DNA of 64,000 nucleotides from CAXXFQ01 sp963674475 (GCA_963674475.2 CAXXFQ010000009.1:434001-498000); one strand, 5' to 3'. Numbered from the stretch's first letter, positions 9,167 to 17,967 are shown. Numbers and translations are program-made. Notes: generated by a model not told the origin, from the letters alone.

Positions 9167-9322
9167 ATGGGTTCCGGGCGTCTCCCCCTGTGGTGGGTGT
9201 TTTTTGGTCGGTTTTTGCTTTTCGTGCGAAAGTCACGCGGGCGACAGGCTTGCGTGTTGGCCGACCGGGGCGTGGAGAATGGATAACAGGTTGCAGGAAA
9301 CGGGAAAAGAAGGAGTACTCCC

Positions 9323-10363
9323 TTGGCCGAGAAGGTGATTATTATCGGAAGCGGCCCGGCCGCTTGGACCGCGGCGATTTATACGGCTCGCGCTTCGTTG
9401 AACCCGCTGGTATTCGAAGGGGCGATCACCGAAGAGAATCGAATGGCCGGAACGTTGCCGTTGGGGCAACTTTCACTGACGACCGAGGTGGAAAACTACC
9501 CCGGTTTCCCCGCCGGCAATCTCGAGCCGTATTTGGACTCGGCATTCGACAAAAAAACCCGGATGATGATGGCCCCCTATCTGGGAACCGGCGTCGGTGG
9601 CTCCGATCTGATGGAGCTGATGCGGCAGCAGGCAAAAAATTTCGGTACCCGGATCCTCACCCAGGATATTGTCGATGTTGATTTTTCCGGGCGGCCTTTC
9701 AAGCTCTCGGCCAGCGATGGAAAATCGTACGAGGCCGATTCGGTTATTGTTGCGACCGGCGCGCGGGCCAACTATCTGGGGCTTGAGTCGGAAGAGCGAT
9801 TCAAAAACCGCGGGGTCAGCGCGTGTGCCGTCTGTGACGGGGCGTTGCCCCGGTTCCGAAATCAGCCGCTGGCGGTGATCGGTGGCGGCGACTCGGCGGT
9901 CGAAGAGGCCGAGTACCTGACGAAATTCGCCTCGACCGTCTATATCGTCCACCGGCGGGACGAACTCCGCGCGTCGAAGATCGTCGCTCAGCGGGCGATG
10001 GATAACCCGAAGATCGAGATCCTCTGGAACCGGACCCTGGCCGAGGTGCTCGGGACCGACGAGCAGGGGGTGACCGGCGTTCGGCTCAACAGTACGGCCG
10101 GTGCAGGGGACTTGGAAAAAGAGGTGACCGGCGTCTTCTTGGCGGTTGGGCACACGCCGAACACGGCCTTTTTGGAAGGGAAGTTGGAGCTGACCGAGTC
10201 GAGGTACGTGCGGTGGACGCAGCCGGGGCGGACCAACACGAGTGTGGAGGGGGTTTTTGCGGCGGGGGACGTGGCGGACAATTATTATCGGCAGGCAATT
10301 ACCGCGGCGGGGACCGGTTGTATGGCCGGGTTGGATGCCGAACGCTGGCTGGTGACGCAATAG
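9323..10363 (+). CDS. trxB: Thioredoxin reductase
   Basis: FAD/NADPH enzyme that reduces thioredoxin. FAD-binding GSGPAAWTAAIY lies at residues 10-21, the redox-active CAVC at 168-171, the NADPH motif GGGDSAVEEA after it, and the final FAD motif VFAAGDVADNYYRQAITAAGTG near the C terminus. At 346 residues it is about 25 longer than E. coli TrxB. The extra sequence is an insertion near residues 65-92 (EPYLDSAFDKKTRMMMAPYL), where classical enzymes go straight from GFP to the ELM helix. Start is TTG with a good AAGGAG upstream. Followed by a composite hairpin repeat. Confidence 0.93.
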   Translation: MAEKVIIIGSGPAAWTAAIYTARASLNPLVFEGAITEENRMAGTLPLGQLSLTTEVENYPGFPAGNLEPYLDSAFDKKTRMMMAPYLGTGVGGSDLMELMRQQAKNFGTRILTQDIVDVDFSGRPFKLSASDGKSYEADSVIVATGARANYLGLESEERFKNRGVSACAVCDGALPRFRNQPLAVIGGGDSAVEEAEYLTKFASTVYIVHRRDELRASKIVAQRAMDNPKIEILWNRTLAEVLGTDEQGVTGVRLNSTAGAGDLEKEVTGVFLAVGHTPNTAFLEGKLELTESRYVRWTQPGRTNTSVEGVFAAGDVADNYYRQAITAAGTGCMAGLDAERWLVTQ

Positions 10364-10570
10364 CGGGTAGAATAAAAAAGAAGTAAAACCAAAGAAACAA
10401 AGAACAAAGAAAAGAGGGATTGCGAAGCGATCCCGGTCCAAAAAGTTTTTGCAGGGGAGAGTTTGAGAGGGGACAATTTTCAAAATGTCCCCTCTCATTC
10501 AAAAAAACTGGTGACGGCAACGCCGTCACACCTTTTAGACCGGCGTTGCCACGCCGCTGATTGAACCCGT
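10364..10570. repeat. Composite hairpin repeat (D-C-B-A) after trxB
   Basis: In order from the trxB stop: D (GGGATTGC-GAA-GCGATCCC, 10416-10434), AAAAAGTTTTTG, C (GAGAGGGGACA...TGTCCCCTCTC), B (GTGACGGC-AAC-GCCGTCAC), and A (CCGGCGT-TGCC-ACGCCG then AACCCGTTCCTGGCGGGTCGCT). Unlike most loci it separates codirectional genes. The remaining 155 bases up to 10725 are AT-rich and should hold the promoter of the next gene. Confidence 0.8.
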
Positions 10571-10725
10571 TCCTGGCGGGTCGCTAGTACGTAATTTAAC
10601 GATATTAAATTCTTTTTCCGTCGTGGTGTGAAAAGAACCCGGATTATTTCCCACTCCTTTCGAGAGTTTCATTTTTTGTTTTCATTCCCATTTTTACCTT
10701 CGCATTTCTAGAGGAGCCACAACCT

Positions 10726-11661
10726 ATGCCAACCCGACGCGATTTCCTCAAAAAAACCGCCAGCCTTGGCGCCGCAGTGGCCGCCGCGCAGCTGACCGAT
10801 GTTAAAACCGTTTTCGGTGCCGAAGCGAATCGGATGAAATTTTCCATCTGCAACGAAACGTTCTACGGCCTGAAGTGGCCGCAGGCGAAAATTTTTGATT
10901 TCGCGGCCCAGTGCGGTTATCAGGGGGTCGAAATCGCCCCGTTTACGCTCAATACCGATATCACGAAGGTCTCGGCCAAGGAGCGGGTTGAGTTGCGCAA
11001 GGCGGCTGATCGGGCCGGGGTTCAAATCTGTGGGCTGCACTGGATTCTGTCGAAAACGACCGGTCTTCACCTGACGACGACCGACCGGGCGATGCGGAAG
11101 CGGACGGCCGTTTATCTGGGCGAGTTGGCCCGGTTCTGTGCCGAGATGGGTGGCGACGTGATGATCTTCGGTTCGCCCAAACAGCGGAACCTGCCGCCGG
11201 GAATGAGCATGGTCGAAGGGCTTCGCAACGCGACCGAGGTGCTTCAAGCGGTCTCGCCCGTGTTGGAAAAAACGGGGGTCACGATCGCGATGGAGCCGCT
11301 GGCGTCGAACGAGACGAACTTTTTGATGAATTCCGATGCGGCGGTTCGACTGGCCAAGCAGGTCGGTTCGCCGAACGTCAAGATGATGCTCGACTGCAAG
11401 GCGATGTGGCCGACCGAGCCGCGGCCGATCCCCGAGGTGATCCACCGCCAGAAAGATTGGTCCGTCCACTTCCATGCCAACGACCCGAACCTCCAGGGGC
11501 CCGGGTTCGGCGAACTCGACTTCATGCCGATCTTCAAGGCGCTTAAGGAAGTAAATTTCGATCGGTGGGTCTCGGTCGAGGTGTTCGACTACACGCCGGG
11601 GCCGGAGCGTCTGGCTCGCGAGAGTCTTTCTTATATGAAGAAGTGCCTCAAAGAGGCTTGA
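10726..11661 (+). CDS. Tat-exported sugar phosphate isomerase/epimerase-like protein (hydroxypyruvate isomerase family)
   Basis: TIM-barrel protein of the AP-endonuclease-2-like superfamily. The N terminus MPTRRDFLKKTASLGAAVAA is a twin-arginine signal, so it should act outside the cytoplasm after folding. Candidate metal/substrate residues sit in strands ending MEPLA, MMLDCKAMW, HFHANDP and VSVEVFDY, the usual Glu/Asp/His/Glu set. Planctomycetes carry many such exported isomerase-like proteins of unassigned substrate; closest by pattern is hydroxypyruvate isomerase. RBS AGAGGAG precedes the ATG. Superfamily secure, substrate unknown. Confidence 0.8.
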   Translation: MPTRRDFLKKTASLGAAVAAAQLTDVKTVFGAEANRMKFSICNETFYGLKWPQAKIFDFAAQCGYQGVEIAPFTLNTDITKVSAKERVELRKAADRAGVQICGLHWILSKTTGLHLTTTDRAMRKRTAVYLGELARFCAEMGGDVMIFGSPKQRNLPPGMSMVEGLRNATEVLQAVSPVLEKTGVTIAMEPLASNETNFLMNSDAAVRLAKQVGSPNVKMMLDCKAMWPTEPRPIPEVIHRQKDWSVHFHANDPNLQGPGFGELDFMPIFKALKEVNFDRWVSVEVFDYTPGPERLARESLSYMKKCLKEA

Positions 11662-11754
11662 TCACGTTTGTCTCAATTGCCAAATTGAATCTACCGACGC
11701 AAAACGCGTTTATTGTACGTAAAAAACTGTCCACATCATGGGGGAGGAAACCGC

Positions 11755-13284
11755 ATGTCCGACGAAAACCAAAGCCTGCCGATGGCCCCGAAATGGGATC
11801 CGGCCAAACTCGAAAAAGAAGTGGCCGAGCTGCAGGAACTTTCCAGGCAGCCGATCGGCACGAAGATCGGCGGCTATTTGAAACGGTCCGGTCCGGGCCT
11901 GATGCAAAGTGCGATGACCCTTGGCGCCGGAAGCGCCGCGGCCAGCGTGATCGCCGGGGCCTCGTTCGGCTATAAACTGCTCTGGGTCCAGCCGGTCGCC
12001 ATGTTTTTGGGGATCATGATGCTGGTCGCCTTGAGCAACGTCGTGCTGACCACGGAAGAGCGGCCGTACAAGGCGTTCGGGCGGGAAACGGCCTGGTTTT
12101 TGGTCTTTCTTTGGGCGCTGGGCACCGTGATGGCGTCGGTCATCTGGCACTTCCCGCAATACGGTCTGGCGGCCGGGGCGGTCCGCGACTTGGCCGATCT
12201 GGCGGGAATCCAATCGGTGGTCGCCGAGGGCCAGACGGGGGTTTATAAACATTTTACCGGCGTCGGGCTGGTCATCAGTTTCGTCACCGGCGGGTTTATT
12301 TTGCTGATCAACATCATCACGACCTGGAGCTACGGCGGCGGATCGTGGGGTGTCAAGTTTTACGAATGGTTCCTCCGCGGCGTGATCGCGCTGATTATTC
12401 TGGCGTTTGGTATTGTCGTGGTCGCCAATGTCGCAAGCATCGATTGGGCCGAAGTGGGTAAAGGGTTCATCGGCTATTACGGCATCCCGGAAGGGGAAGG
12501 GACGACGACGCTGGTCCTCGGGATGCTCGGTGCGGCGGTCGGGATCAACATGACGTTCCTCTATCCCTATTCCCTTCTTGCCAAGGGATGGGGCAAGAAT
12601 CACAAGACGCTGGCCAAGTGGGACCTCGGCATGTCGATGTTCGTCCCGTTCGTGATGGTCACGTCGCTGGTCATTTTGGCGATGACGGTCAGCGGGGTCT
12701 ACGACCCGACGAACGAGGCGGTCCGGACCGGGATGAAACCGCTGCACGCCTCGGCCGCGTTGGAAAGCGTCATGGGCGCGACGGCCGGGCGGATCATCTT
12801 CGACCTGGGCCTGTTGGGAATGGCCTGCGGGGCGATCAGCGCCCATATGGTCGTTTGCGGCTTCACGATCTGCGAGATGTTCGGGATCAAGTACACGACC
12901 TGGCGGTTCCGACTGTTCGCCCTGACCCCGGCCATCGGGATCTTCGGCGTGGTCGCGACATTGCCGATCTGGTTCCCGATCGCCGCGTCGGCCGTCTGCT
13001 TCACGATGCTGCCGATCGCCTATCTGATCTTTTTGATCATGAACAACCGTCGCTCCTACATAGGCGACGCGGTTGGCCACGGCTGGAAACGGGTCGTGTT
13101 CAATTTGCTCTTGATGGTCGCCCTGGCCGTCGCGACGACCGGTTCGGCCATCCAGCTTAAGGGACGCGTGATCAACAAGATCTTGCCCAAGAAGGACCAA
13201 CCGGCTGTCGAAATGCCGGTCGAGGCGGACGACGCGCCTCCGGCTGCCCCGGCTGCGAAAGCGGTGGAGGAATCGGCCAAATAG
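11755..13284 (+). CDS. Nramp-like divalent metal transporter with altered metal site
   Basis: Polytopic protein of about 509 residues with roughly eleven membrane helices and an SGPGLMQSA start typical of Nramp helix 1. The canonical helix-1 metal motif DPGN is replaced by LGAGS, and the helix-6 MPH motif region reads GINMTFLYPYS, so the usual Mn2+/Fe2+ ligands are absent. Substrate therefore cannot be assigned; Mg2+ or another ligand is possible (inference). The C-terminal 45 residues are Ala/Pro/Glu-rich. Start ATG 11755 has a clean GGAGG; the frame is open from 11713. A terminator hairpin lies downstream. Confidence 0.78.
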   Translation: MSDENQSLPMAPKWDPAKLEKEVAELQELSRQPIGTKIGGYLKRSGPGLMQSAMTLGAGSAAASVIAGASFGYKLLWVQPVAMFLGIMMLVALSNVVLTTEERPYKAFGRETAWFLVFLWALGTVMASVIWHFPQYGLAAGAVRDLADLAGIQSVVAEGQTGVYKHFTGVGLVISFVTGGFILLINIITTWSYGGGSWGVKFYEWFLRGVIALIILAFGIVVVANVASIDWAEVGKGFIGYYGIPEGEGTTTLVLGMLGAAVGINMTFLYPYSLLAKGWGKNHKTLAKWDLGMSMFVPFVMVTSLVILAMTVSGVYDPTNEAVRTGMKPLHASAALESVMGATAGRIIFDLGLLGMACGAISAHMVVCGFTICEMFGIKYTTWRFRLFALTPAIGIFGVVATLPIWFPIAASAVCFTMLPIAYLIFLIMNNRRSYIGDAVGHGWKRVVFNLLLMVALAVATTGSAIQLKGRVINKILPKKDQPAVEMPVEADDAPPAAPAAKAVEESAK

Positions 13285-13344
13285 TTTTTCGATTGAGGTC
13301 GATCATTTTCGACAGGAATCGAGGAATAAAATTTATGATTACCG

Positions 13345-13393
13345 AAAGCGGACCGTCGGCGCAGTTGTTTTTAGCCCGGCGCGTCCGCTTTTG
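13345..13393 (+). terminator. Rho-independent terminator after the Nramp-like gene
   Basis: Arms AAAGCGGAC (13345-13353) and GTCCGCTTT (13383-13391) with a large GC-rich loop and a short T run. Confidence 0.55.
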
Positions 13394-13414
13394 TTATGAA
13401 AAGGAAAAAATAAC

Positions 13415-14347
13415 ATGAGCGAATGGGCGTTTTTGGCCGTGGGCGGTTTTCTGTGGTTTTGGATGGGGATCGGCCTGTTCGTGGGGCTGATGGCCGGTTT
13501 GATCGCGATCAGCTTGAAGGCCAGAAAGAAGGCCCGTTACTTAAGTCAATTGAATGCGCCCGATTGGGAAGCCCGCTGTGAAGCGGCCGAAGCACTGGCC
13601 TCGCTTGGGATCGAGTGGGTTTGGCGCCCTTTGATCAAGCGGCTGGAGGCAGAGGAAAGCTCGGTTCGCGCGGGGGCCGTTTTGACGCTGGGGATGTTGG
13701 GTGATGCGCGTGCGCTCGAGCGAATTTTTACCTGTCTGGAAGACCCCTCGGCTGACGTTCGTGAATCGGCCGTTTTCGCCTTGGAAAGTTTTCATGACAC
13801 GCGCGAGGTCGACCGGTTGATCGAACTGGTCGCGGCGGACGAGGCGGCTTCGGTTCGGGAGACGGCCGCGATGCGACTGGGCGAATTGGGCGAGCCGCGC
13901 GCGGTCGAGCCGCTTTTGTCCCGGTTGGAAGCGGAGCAAGATCGAAATGTACTCGAATGGATCGCCAGCGCCCTGGGCCGGTTGGGGGATTGGCGTGCGG
14001 TCGGGCCCCTTCTAAATTGTTTGCGAGATGATCGGGCGGCGGAGGAACTTCGAAGCGCGTCGGCCGCCGCGTTAGGGCGGCTCGGTGGTCCAGAAGTGGC
14101 CGAGGCTCTTTTGGATGCTTTGCATGATCAATCGCAAGACGATTCCCTTCGCGCGGCGTCGGCGATCGGATTGGGCTATCTGGGCGAGAAGCGGGCGATC
14201 GAGAGTCTGGTTGGCGCACTGAGGGACGAGTCGCCGTCGGTCCGCGGTTGTGCGATCGAGGCCCTGAAAGAATTGAACTGGTCACCAGAAACGGATCAGG
14301 AGCGTGCTTTATGGGATTCGGTGTTGAAAAATGGGCAAGTTAAATAG
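13415..14347 (+). CDS. Membrane-anchored HEAT/PBS-lyase-repeat protein
   Basis: One N-terminal membrane helix (about residues 5-30) followed from about residue 45 by seven or more HEAT-like repeats of about 31 residues, each with the pattern (D/E)xxxRxxAxxALGxLGdxRAvepLlxxL. Such repeats form an alpha-solenoid used for protein-protein contacts. There is no catalytic motif and no phycobilin context, so a scaffold role is the most that can be said. Not obviously in an operon: it is preceded by a terminator and followed by the asnS leader. Confidence 0.75.
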   Translation: MSEWAFLAVGGFLWFWMGIGLFVGLMAGLIAISLKARKKARYLSQLNAPDWEARCEAAEALASLGIEWVWRPLIKRLEAEESSVRAGAVLTLGMLGDARALERIFTCLEDPSADVRESAVFALESFHDTREVDRLIELVAADEAASVRETAAMRLGELGEPRAVEPLLSRLEAEQDRNVLEWIASALGRLGDWRAVGPLLNCLRDDRAAEELRSASAAALGRLGGPEVAEALLDALHDQSQDDSLRAASAIGLGYLGEKRAIESLVGALRDESPSVRGCAIEALKELNWSPETDQERALWDSVLKNGQVK

Positions 14348-14404
14348 GGTGAGAGGGGTTGCGTAAACTTTTTGCTCCAAAAGGTCGATCTAAAAGATAC
14401 GGAG

Positions 14405-14483
14405 GCTTTTATACCAATTCTCGCTTGAAGCTGTGTTTTGCCACCTGTTTACCCTTCGGGACAACAGGCTATTTCCACGCGGG
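14405..14483 (+). promoter_or_regulatory. Structured element shared with the truA 5' region
   Basis: A stretch of about 80 bases before asnS matches, in the same orientation relative to the gene, the sequence before truA (52489-52569 minus). Shared blocks include TTTTATACCAATTCTCG, GTTTTGCC and CTATT. The central hairpin is CCTGTT-TA-CCC-TTC-GGG-AC-AACAGG here; the truA copy folds with different outer arms (GCGT/ACGC). It ends 56 nt before the asnS ATG. Role unknown. Confidence 0.6.
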
Positions 14484-14539
14484 TGGAGGCGCAATTTCAA
14501 AGGGGAATGCGTATTATTCCCTGTTAGGAGATAGCGACG

Positions 14540-15934
14540 ATGGCGGAGAAGATGGCGGTGGCCGAGGCGCGACGGGTCGAGGCGATTGGGCGTGAGGTTT
14601 TGCTGCAAGGTTGGGTCCGGACGCGACGCGATTCGAAGGCCGGGTTTAGCTTCATTGAGCTCAACGATGGGTCGTCGTTCGGCGGGATTCAGGTCGTTGC
14701 CGAGGCGGCGTTGGAAAATTACGAGTCGACCGTCAAGCATCTGACCGTCGGGTGTAGCGTTTCGGTCGAGGGGACCGTCGGCGAGTCGCCCGGCAAAGGA
14801 CAGGCGACCGAGGTCCACGCCACGCAAGTGACCCTTCACGGGACGGCCGACGTCGAAAGTTATCCGCTTCAGAAAAAACGCCACTCGTTCGAATTTCTGC
14901 GAACGATCGCCCATTTGCGGCCGCGAACCAACACGTTCGGCGCGGTGGCCCGGGTCCGTAACGCGGTCTGTCGGTCGATTCACAATTTCTTCCAAGAGGA
15001 CGGATTTCTCTACGTCCATACGCCGATCATCACCGCCAGCGATTGCGAAGGGGCCGGCGAGATGTTCCAGGTGACGACGCTCGATTTGCCCAAACTGACC
15101 ACCCTGGACGAGCCGGTCGACTTCGCGTTTGATTTCTTCGATCGGCCGTCGTACCTGACCGTCAGCGGCCAGTTGGAGGCCGAAACGTACGCCTGCGCGT
15201 TGGGTAAAGTCTATACGTTCGGGCCGACGTTCCGGGCCGAGAACTCGAACACGTCGCGCCATCTGGCCGAGTTCTGGATGGTCGAGCCGGAGATGGCCTT
15301 TTGCGACTTGGACGACGATATGGACCTGGCCGAGCGGTTTTTGAAGCGGGTTTTCGGCGACTGTCTCGCGGCGTGTCCGGAAGATATGGCCTTTTTCCAA
15401 AAGCGGATCGAGCCGACCGTCATCGAAACGCTCGAGCATATTGTCCAGAGCCAATTTGTCCGGTTGCCTTATACCGAGGCGATCGAGATTCTTGAACGGT
15501 CGGGCCGAAAATTTGATTTCCCGATCGGCTGGGGGAAAGATCTCCAGGCCGAACACGAGCGGTTTTTGACCGAGGAGCATTTCAAGTGCCCGGTCATCCT
15601 GTACAACTACCCGCGCTCGATCAAACCGTTTTACATGCGGTGTAACGACGACGAGAAAACGGTCCGGGCGATGGACGTCTTGGTGCCACGGGTCGGGGAG
15701 ATCATCGGCGGTTCGCAGCGTGAGGAGCGGTTGGACGTGCTCGACGGGCGGATGCGGGAGCAGGGGCTCGACCCGGGAGGGTACTGGTGGTATCGCGACC
15801 TGCGCCGGTACGGGACGGTCGAGCACAGCGGTTTTGGCCTCGGCCTGGAGCGGGTCGTCCAGTTCATCACCGGGATGGCGAATATCCGCGACCTGATCCC
15901 GTTCCCGAGAACGCCGGGCAACGCCGATTTTTGA
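14540..15934 (+). CDS. asnS: Asparaginyl-tRNA synthetase
   Basis: Class IIb aminoacyl-tRNA synthetase charging tRNA-Asn. The N-terminal OB fold (about 1-110, with GWVRTRRDSKAGFSFIELND) binds the anticodon. Class II motif 2 is FGPTFRAENSNTSRHLAEFW and motif 3 is GFGLGLERVVQFITG. The VEPEMAFCDLDDDMDLAE region and length of 464 residues fit AsnRS rather than AspRS. Presence of AsnRS means Asn-tRNA need not be made by the indirect GatCAB route. The gene carries the structured 5' element it shares with truA. Confidence 0.96.
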   Translation: MAEKMAVAEARRVEAIGREVLLQGWVRTRRDSKAGFSFIELNDGSSFGGIQVVAEAALENYESTVKHLTVGCSVSVEGTVGESPGKGQATEVHATQVTLHGTADVESYPLQKKRHSFEFLRTIAHLRPRTNTFGAVARVRNAVCRSIHNFFQEDGFLYVHTPIITASDCEGAGEMFQVTTLDLPKLTTLDEPVDFAFDFFDRPSYLTVSGQLEAETYACALGKVYTFGPTFRAENSNTSRHLAEFWMVEPEMAFCDLDDDMDLAERFLKRVFGDCLAACPEDMAFFQKRIEPTVIETLEHIVQSQFVRLPYTEAIEILERSGRKFDFPIGWGKDLQAEHERFLTEEHFKCPVILYNYPRSIKPFYMRCNDDEKTVRAMDVLVPRVGEIIGGSQREERLDVLDGRMREQGLDPGGYWWYRDLRRYGTVEHSGFGLGLERVVQFITGMANIRDLIPFPRTPGNADF

Positions 15935-16248
15935 CCAAAAACCCTGAATGAGACCGATTGCCATCCTAAGAGGTTTTGCTGGCGTTTCTTGAAAATGAGG
16001 GTTGATAAACTGGCCTTTATCCGACGAGCGATTCTTGGGAGAATAGTCCCCGGTTCTCGGTCTATCAACCATCAGGGCAAGTTTCAGGCAAGTGTAGCGT
16101 CACACCAGCCGTGGGAGAGTTCCCATGTTTGCTGTAAGTCGATTTTTGGAAAGTGGTTAAAACTTTTCCAGATTCCTTTAGACCGCAAGGAATTCCGCTA
16201 CACTTACGTGAAATGCGCTAGAAAAACGGTTTCGGAGGAAGCGGGATC
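15935..16248. other. Intergenic region upstream of the acyltransferase
   Basis: A 314-base noncoding stretch. No convincing -35/-10 pair, terminator or RNA gene; TACACT at 16199-16204 is a possible -10 without a clear -35. RBS GGAGGA at 16234-16239 serves the downstream GTG start. Confidence 0.4.
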
Positions 16249-17205
16249 GTGTCGGGAAAAAGGATTTTCAAGAACACCGTCGATTACCTCGTCTATCTTT
16301 TTGTGCGGGTTTTCATCTGTGTGGTCCAATCGGTTCGGGTCGAAACGGCCCATCGGGCAGGGAAGTTTCTGGCTTGGCTCTGTGGCGATGTGCTGCGGGT
16401 GCGGGAAAAGGTGGTTTTCGACAATATCTGCCAGTCGTTTCCTGAAAAGACGGAAGCGGAACATCGGGCCATCCTGCGCCAGATGTGGGAACACCTGTTC
16501 CTGTTGATTCTCGAGATTGCCCACGCTCCGCGCAAGATACACGAGACCAATTGGCGCGACTATTTTCGGTTCGATAACGGGGCGGCGATGGTCGAGCTTC
16601 TCAATGACGACCGCCCGACGATCGTCGTGACGGCCCATTACGGCAATTTCGAGATGGCCGGTTACGCGCTGGGTTTGCTGGGATACCCGACCTATTCGGT
16701 CGCCCGAACGCTGGATAATCCGTATCTGGACCGCTTTTTGAACCAGTTTCGCAACCATACGGGCCAATACCTGATCCCGAAAAACGGCGGTTTCGACCAG
16801 ATAATGGAGGTGATGGACCACGGCAGGATTTTGGCCTTGTTGGCAGATCAATACGCGGGCCCACGCGGCTGTTGGGTCGACTTTTTCGGACGCCCGGCGT
16901 CGGCTTACAAATCGATCGCCCTGTTGGCGTTCGAGCACAAGTCGCCCATCATGCTAGCGCACGCCCGTCGAGACGGGAACCGACCGTTGCATATGATCAT
17001 GGAGGTCGGGGCGATCGCCGACCCGATTTCGATGGACGAGGAGCTCGAAAACGTTCGCGGTTTGACGCAGTGGTACACCTCGGGGCTTGAGGAGATCATT
17101 CGTAAAGCGCCGGGCCAATATTGGTGGCTGCATCGACGTTGGAAGGATACGCGGAAGAAGAAAAAGAAAAAAGTGGCCCCCGAGGCGGAGAAAAAGGCTG
17201 CCTAA
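16249..17205 (+). CDS. Lipid A biosynthesis acyltransferase (LpxL/HtrB-like)
   Basis: Membrane-associated acyltransferase of the LpxL/LpxM family, which adds secondary acyl chains to lipid A precursors. A hydrophobic N-terminal helix (about residues 11-30) is followed by the catalytic HxxxxE motif in AHYGNFEMAG, then VARTLDNPYLDRFLN, a LLADQYAG block and WWLHRRWK near the C terminus, all family features. Length 318 is typical. It indicates a Gram-negative-type LPS pathway, though the exact acyl acceptor is not known. GTG start with RBS GGAGGA. The Lys-rich tail (KKKKKK) is unusual but plausible. Confidence 0.87.
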   Translation: MSGKRIFKNTVDYLVYLFVRVFICVVQSVRVETAHRAGKFLAWLCGDVLRVREKVVFDNICQSFPEKTEAEHRAILRQMWEHLFLLILEIAHAPRKIHETNWRDYFRFDNGAAMVELLNDDRPTIVVTAHYGNFEMAGYALGLLGYPTYSVARTLDNPYLDRFLNQFRNHTGQYLIPKNGGFDQIMEVMDHGRILALLADQYAGPRGCWVDFFGRPASAYKSIALLAFEHKSPIMLAHARRDGNRPLHMIMEVGAIADPISMDEELENVRGLTQWYTSGLEEIIRKAPGQYWWLHRRWKDTRKKKKKKVAPEAEKKAA

Positions 17206-17257
17206 CGGGCGATAAGGCGGCCTTACCGCCGGGCCGAAAGAAAGAGAATATCCCCGA

Positions 17258-17294
17258 AGAGACCGATTGCCGCGTGTGATCGGTCTCTTTTTTT
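17258..17294 (+). terminator. Rho-independent terminator after the acyltransferase gene
   Basis: Arms AGAGACCGAT (17258-17267) and ATCGGTCTCT (17279-17288) followed by a T run. Confidence 0.8.
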
Positions 17295-17540
17295 GTAAGA
17301 GGACGTCGAGGGTCAGTTCGATTTCAGGTGAGGGGAAGTGAGCCAAGGACGTTATTGGCTTTTCTGGCAAAGCTCGCCAAGGGGATATGAATGAAGGGGG
17401 GGCGATCACTTGATAGAGGGGGCACTTACCACTTTCGAGCGATTTACCGGGCGTCGGTTTGGATATAATAGATTAGGGGCAAGCGGAAAGCTTATCGGGA
17501 AGTCGGAACAGGGAAGGTAGCAACCAAGCAGGAGACGGAA

Positions 17541-17580
17541 AACTCCCCTGGAAGAATCCCCCCGATCTTCCAGGGGAGTT
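17541..17580. other. Perfect 15-bp inverted repeat, unexplained
   Basis: AACTCCCCTGGAAGA (17541-17555) and its exact reverse complement (17566-17580) around a 10-base loop. There is no T run on either side, so it is not a standard terminator, and no gene adjoins it. Confidence 0.6.
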
Positions 17581-17873
17581 GCGGTATGGGTGCAATGCCG
17601 TTCTCGGAAACCGATTGACATGGACGCGGGTACGGCGAGATCGGTTTCTGATAGGTTATATTGTTGGGGTGTCGGGAAACTGGAAATCGGTTGGCAAAAC
17701 GGGGATTCGAACGCCGATTTTCTCCGAGTTGACGACCCAATTTTGTCCTCAAATGGGCTTGGATAACGAAGGAAAAGGGAATCTCGAAGAAAATGAGGGT
17801 GTATTAAGTCCTTTTTTTGTAATGACTTACGTGCCTTCAAGGTAAGTATTCCTTTCTTTTTCTCGAGTTGCCG

Positions 17874-17901
17874 TTGACGATGGACGAAAATACAGTACAA
17901 T
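17874..17901 (+). promoter_or_regulatory. Promoter of the first 16S rRNA gene
   Basis: TTGACG (17874-17879), 16 bp, TACAAT (17896-17901): close to the sigma70 consensus and about 215 nt before mature 16S. The left border of the duplicated segment (17881) falls just after the -35, so only the -10 belongs to the duplication. Confidence 0.65.
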
Positions 17902-17954
17902 CAATTCTTCACGGTTGAGGGAAACGAGCCAACCATGGCACTCCCAAGACTTTA

Positions 17955-17967
17955 TGATCTTTGACAA
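17955..17967 (+). promoter_or_regulatory. BoxA-like antitermination signal, 16S copy 1
   Basis: TGATCTTTGACAA resembles rrn boxA (E. coli TGCTCTTTAACA). Its position between promoter and 16S fits the Nus antitermination complex. The embedded TTGACA has no -10 at the right distance, which argues against a second promoter. Confidence 0.6.

Larger units (their letters stand above)
17206..17873. other. Long noncoding region before the first 16S gene
   Basis: 668 bases without a convincing gene. It holds the terminator of the acyltransferase gene (17258-17294), a perfect 15-bp inverted repeat (17541-17580), and a weaker inverted repeat GAAACCGAT...ATCGGTTTC around 17606-17650. A minus-strand open frame of 164 codons covers most of it but has no recognisable features. 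A tRNA-like TTCGAAT segment near 17700-17715 does not fold into a full tRNA. Confidence 0.5.

Noticed and set aside
17690..17757. tRNA-like sequence on the minus strand (GCGTTCGAATCCCCG with a TCGTCAA loop)
   Set aside because: The T arm has a mismatch, the base at position 33 is not U, and no 5' acceptor strand or D arm lies at the right distance. At most a tRNA remnant.
17406..17900. Minus-strand open frame of 164 codons before the first 16S
   Set aside because: No signal, domain or RBS; it overlaps the inverted repeat and the rRNA promoter, and its composition is unlike neighbouring proteins.
17961..17966. TTGACA as a second 16S promoter
   Set aside because: No -10 at 16-18 bp; it is better explained as part of the boxA-like TGATCTTTGACAA.
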